Shown: in pieces, positions 61,325 through 64,000 of the stretch
How positions within the stretch are numbered: position 1 is the stretch's first letter
Layout of the letters: each line of letters starts with the position of its first letter
Source: Balneatrix alpica DSM 16621
GTDB taxonomy: Bacteria; Pseudomonadota; Gammaproteobacteria; Pseudomonadales; Balneatricaceae
Assembly (NCBI RefSeq): GCF_000619885.1
Contig: NZ_JHUZ01000011.1
Coordinates: forward strand, 492,772 to 556,771
Direction: 5' to 3'
Length of the DNA stretch: 64,000 bases
Translations under genes and position numbers: made by a program
The notes under the pieces: generated by a model
What the model was told of the DNA's origin: nothing
The model's input: only the letters and a program-made list of their open reading frames with translations
Database searches by the model: none

Positions 61325-61453
61325 GCGGCTGCTCCGTATGCATCAGCCTCACGGCTGGGCACTTGCGAGAAGGTGCTATTTATTAGTCGTTAAGAAAACC
61401 CTCCTCAACGACCTTATCGTTATTACGTCCACCCCAGAACAGGGTAGAGCAGA

Positions 61454-61473
61454 AGCGGCCCCTCAGGGCCGCT
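61454..61473 (-). terminator. Attenuating hairpin between TAXI and permease genes
   Basis: AGCGGCCC-TGAG-GGGCCGCT hairpin just past the binding-protein stop, without a U-run. Such hairpins often favour high expression of the binding protein over the permease. Confidence 0.5.
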
Positions 61474-61483
61474 CAAGCGCTGA

Positions 61484-62446
61484 TTACATACCAGCTTCTT
61501 TGAAGTACTTAGCAGAGCCATCATGCAGAGGTGCAGTCAGGCCATCCTTCATCATCTCTTCTTTGGTCAGGTTTTCAAACGCTGGGTGCAATTTTTTGAA
61601 GTCATCGAAGTTTTCAAAAACTGCTTTGGTCACAGCATAGACCACGTTTTCAGGAGTGTTGGCAGAAGTTACCAACGTGGCCGCCACACCAAAGGTAGCG
61701 ATGTCCTGCTCAGCACCACGGTACATGGCTGCAGGGATGCTCGCCTTACGATAGTAGGGGTTATCCGCTACCAGTTTATCCACCTCAGCACCGCTGACTT
61801 CAACCAGTACGGTGTCACAGGCAGTGGTCGCTTCTTTGATAGAACCATTAGGGTGGCCTACGACATAGACGATAGCGTCAACTTTGTTATCACACAAAGC
61901 TTGAGCTTGCTCCGCGGGCTTCAATTCAGAAGCAAGGGCCAGGTCAGACATACTCCAGCCTTTAGCCGCCATCAACACTTCCATCGTGGCTCGCTGACCA
62001 GAGCCTGGATTACCCACGTTCACACGCTTACCTTTCAGATCGTCAAAGGTTTTTACCCCAGCATCTGCACGTGCAACAACAGTGAAGGACTCAGGATGCA
62101 ATGCAAATACAGAGCGCAGCTCAGGATAAGCCCCCATATCGGCAAACTGCTCTTTACCGTGGAATGCATTGTATTGCACATCAGACTGCGCAACGCCCAT
62201 ATCCAGCTCACCAGCGCGGATAGTATTAATGTTGTAGGCAGAGCCGCCAGTACTTTCTACTGAGCAACGAATGCCGTGTTCTTTACGATCCTTATTCACC
62301 AGCTTACAGATTGCCCCACCAGTCGGATAGTACACACCAGTCACCCCACCGGTACCGATGGTAATAAACTGCTGAGCACTAGCACTGGCAGCAACGGCCA
62401 AACCAGTGGCAGCGAGAGTGGCTGTAAGAGTCTTTTTGAAAGACAT
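61484..62446 (-). CDS. TAXI family TRAP solute-binding protein
   Basis: 320 residues: Sec signal ([26 protein letters not shown] cleavage) then [48 protein letters not shown] and [21 protein letters not shown], typical of TAXI binding proteins. ATG at 62446 with GGGGAAG ahead; an upstream extension of 29 residues lacks a signal. First gene of the TAXI-TRAP-usp operon. Confidence 0.95.
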   Translation of the reverse strand: MSFKKTLTATLAATGLAVAASASAQQFITIGTGGVTGVYYPTGGAICKLVNKDRKEHGIRCSVESTGGSAYNINTIRAGELDMGVAQSDVQYNAFHGKEQFADMGAYPELRSVFALHPESFTVVARADAGVKTFDDLKGKRVNVGNPGSGQRATMEVLMAAKGWSMSDLALASELKPAEQAQALCDNKVDAIVYVVGHPNGSIKEATTACDTVLVEVSGAEVDKLVADNPYYRKASIPAAMYRGAEQDIATFGVAATLVTSANTPENVVYAVTKAVFENFDDFKKLHPAFENLTKEEMMKDGLTAPLHDGSAKYFKEAGM

Positions 62447-62566
62447 ATTGCTTCCCCTTTTATGGTTGTTGGGCTTTAGACTTCCATGGTGGGCATGCCC
62501 ACACGAAGACAGCACGTCTATATATGTGGACACATCCTTGTTTTCTGAAGGTAGCTATTATTCACA

Positions 62567-62582
62567 TTAGACTTAAGTCTAA
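62567..62582. promoter_or_regulatory. 16-bp perfect palindrome upstream of the TAXI gene
   Basis: TTAGACTTAAGTCTAA, a perfect two-fold palindrome, 121 bases ahead of the TAXI ATG in an A/T-rich region, overlapping a possible -35 (TTAGAC with TAATAG 16 bases on). It looks like an operator for a dimeric regulator, not encoded nearby. Confidence 0.5.
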
Positions 62583-62623
62583 AATACTTGAAATGTAAAT
62601 TTATGCAGAAAAACTGATATTTC

Positions 62624-63451
62624 TCAGGATTGAGTAAAATCTGGCACTCTTTTGTCGATAAAAGCTTGTACCGCTTCAGCATGCTCAGCAGTCTGATGAC
62701 AGACTCCCTGCATCAATGCACATGTCTGCAGGAAATCATTGAGATTCTGCCGTTGCGCCAACTTCAACAAACGCTTGGTATAGGACAGGGCCTGAGGCGA
62801 TTTAGAGGCAAAAGACTGCGCCATCTGCTGAGCGCGCTCTAATAGACTTGCTTGAGAAGGAAGAACATCCAGTAAAATACCTAACTGCAAAGCCTCTTCC
62901 GCTGAGACTAAACGGCCAGACAAAGTGAGCTCTGCTGCATGCTGATAACCGATCAAACGCTGTAAAAACCAAGCACCGCCATCACCAGGAATGATACCTA
63001 AATTAATAAAAGTTTCTCCCAGCAATGTTTCTGGGCAGCCCAGGCGAAAATCACACATACAAGCCAAATCAAAACCAGCCCCAATGGCAGGGCCATTAAT
63101 CGCAGCAATTATCGGTACTTCGCAGGCTTCCATCGCTAAAGGCATCCGTTGAATGCCGGTACGATAGCGCTGCTCTAACTCTTGTACATGGCCAGCAAAA
63201 CTACCGCTACGCTGCTGCATTTCTTTAATGTTGCCACCAGAACTAAAAGCCTTACCTGCTCCTGTAATAATCAACACTCGCGCACTTTTTTCACTTTTCA
63301 GCCAGTCCAATACAGCAAGCAGATCATCTACCAAAGCAGTGCCGGTTAAAGCATTACGAACATCATCCCGCTCAAACGTCAACAACGCTACTCCACCACT
63401 AATGGTTAAGCTCGCATCCTCTAATGAGGGGGTATTCGGTGCAAAAGCCAT
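62624..63451 (-). CDS. Enoyl-CoA hydratase/isomerase (crotonase) family
   Basis: 275 residues. Oxyanion-hole stretches GKAFSSGGNIKEM and NGPAIGAGFDLACMCDFR, then LGETFINLGIIPGDGGAWFL: the catalytic region has Asp in GDGG and Glu in GETF. A longer N-terminus and the tail IDKRVPDF fit hydratases used in acyl-CoA or aromatic degradation (PaaF/PaaG-like); substrate unclear. It precedes the TAXI-TRAP operon by 177 bases, probably as a separate unit. Confidence 0.9.
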   Translation of the reverse strand: MAFAPNTPSLEDASLTISGGVALLTFERDDVRNALTGTALVDDLLAVLDWLKSEKSARVLIITGAGKAFSSGGNIKEMQQRSGSFAGHVQELEQRYRTGIQRMPLAMEACEVPIIAAINGPAIGAGFDLACMCDFRLGCPETLLGETFINLGIIPGDGGAWFLQRLIGYQHAAELTLSGRLVSAEEALQLGILLDVLPSQASLLERAQQMAQSFASKSPQALSYTKRLLKLAQRQNLNDFLQTCALMQGVCHQTAEHAEAVQAFIDKRVPDFTQS

Positions 63452-63665
63452 AGGAAAGCTCCCTTATCCAGCCTTAAGACTCAGACAGCCTAACGCTTGC
63501 TTACGTTATAAAACTATTAATACAGACTAAACATCCGTCATCGCATGAGTTTAAGCAATTGCGGGAGATATCCCTCCTCAGCCTCGTGGCTATCCCCTGA
63601 TCCAAGTCCGCTTCAACGCTGCACAAGCTGCACAAGCTGCAATCAGCCAAATTTCCAAAATCCAA

Positions 63666-63702
63666 AAAGCAAAAACCCCTGCCAGATGTCTGACAGGGGT
63701 TT
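63666..63702 (-). terminator. Terminator of the rRNA operon
   Basis: AAACCCCTG/CAGGGGTTT stem with an inner AGA/TCT pair, just past the 5S 3' end, followed by TTTTTGCTTTTTGG on the minus strand. Confidence 0.88.
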
Positions 63703-63713
63703 CGCGTATTAGG

Positions 63714-63832
63714 CGCTTGGCGATGACCTACTCTCACATGGGGAAACCCCACACTACCATCGGCGCTGAGTCGTTTCACTTCTGAGTTCGGGATGGAATC
63801 AGGTGGTTCCAACTCGCTATGGTCGCCAAGCA
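63714..63832 (-). rRNA. rrf: 5S ribosomal RNA
   Basis: About 119 bases from GCTTGGCGACCATAG, with the conserved CCCGAACTCAG loop and GTGTGGGGT-TTCCCCATG hairpin, ending CATCGCCAAGC paired with its 5' end. Ends are within a few bases. Confidence 0.97.
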
Positions 63833-63967
63833 ATTCGGTTCAGGTCTCTCTGTCTTATGTCACGCTGTGACCGCAGGTTTACCTAAATTCTGGATCGTCT
63901 TCAGTTCGTTGTCGTCATCACAACATCTCACGTTCATTCGTCAACGTGTCCCAGATCACTGGGTTAT

Positions 63968-64000
63968 ATGGCCAAGCCACACGGGCAATTAGTACTGGTT
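63968..64000 (-). rRNA. rrl: 23S ribosomal RNA, 3' end only
   Basis: Minus-strand AACCAGTACTAATTGCCCGTGTGGCTTGGCC is the known 23S 3' terminus; the rest lies beyond the window. The 135-base spacer to 5S (63833-63967) holds no tRNA. Confidence 0.85.

Noticed and set aside
63600..63645. Tandem CACAAGCTG repeat before the rRNA terminator
   Set aside because: Only two copies, between the rRNA operon and the crotonase gene; likely chance.

Overview
The window is a stretch of chromosome from a free-living, motile, aerobic gammaproteobacterium. The marks are a Pseudomonas-type gene order in the rif/str region (secE-nusG-rplKAJL-rpoBC-rpsLG-fusA-tuf contiguous), birA-coaX-SPOR next to a tRNA-Thr/Tyr/Gly/Thr/Trp cluster, nrdR-ribDE-ribB-ribH-nusB-thiL-pgpA-ribA in one run, and pomAB of the sodium-driven flagellar motor. 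TRAP transporters, PomAB and FldB fit a marine, Oceanospirillaceae-like organism; this placement is inference. Gene density is high and I see no phage, insertion sequence or CRISPR array.

Left part (1-13.5 kb): a truncated acyl-CoA dehydrogenase; an operon of a BNR/YCF48-type beta-propeller protein, an RND/MMPL-type exporter and a tandem universal stress protein; a BktB-like thiolase; the methionine importer metNIQ, preceded by a well-formed SAM-II riboswitch aptamer, an antiterminator candidate and an intrinsic terminator; a GIY-YIG-like protein, flavodoxin FldB and an MFS permease. Middle-left (13.5-30.5 kb): elongation factors, ribosomal proteins, RNA polymerase, NusG, SecE and five tRNAs, all read from the minus strand. 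This is the conserved core of the window.

Middle-right (30.5-52.5 kb): SPOR protein, coaX, birA, an MBL/beta-CASP RNase-like protein, pomBA; divergently xseB-ispA-dxs for isoprenoid precursors; then the riboflavin operon, whose RibB carries a degenerate RibA-like tail while a genuine RibA closes the same operon; glyA, ettA, a PilZ protein, radA and metY. Right part (52.5-64 kb): a GGDEF/EAL enzyme with a periplasmic ABC-type binding domain, an SDR-fold protein lacking the catalytic Tyr and Lys, hemE, a small unknown protein, a TAXI-TRAP transporter operon ending in a universal stress protein, a crotonase, and the 5S/23S end of an rRNA operon on the minus strand.

The observation most worth following is the metNIQ leader: the SAM-II pseudoknot, a competing antiterminator hairpin and a terminator can all be drawn from the sequence, giving a complete transcriptional switch for methionine uptake in a lineage where this riboswitch class is not the usual one. 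Other leads are the coiled-coil insertion in the YCF48-like propeller next to its RND partner, the catalytically substituted SDR, the loop-deleted Dxs, and a possible minus-strand small RNA upstream of the metNIQ promoter.
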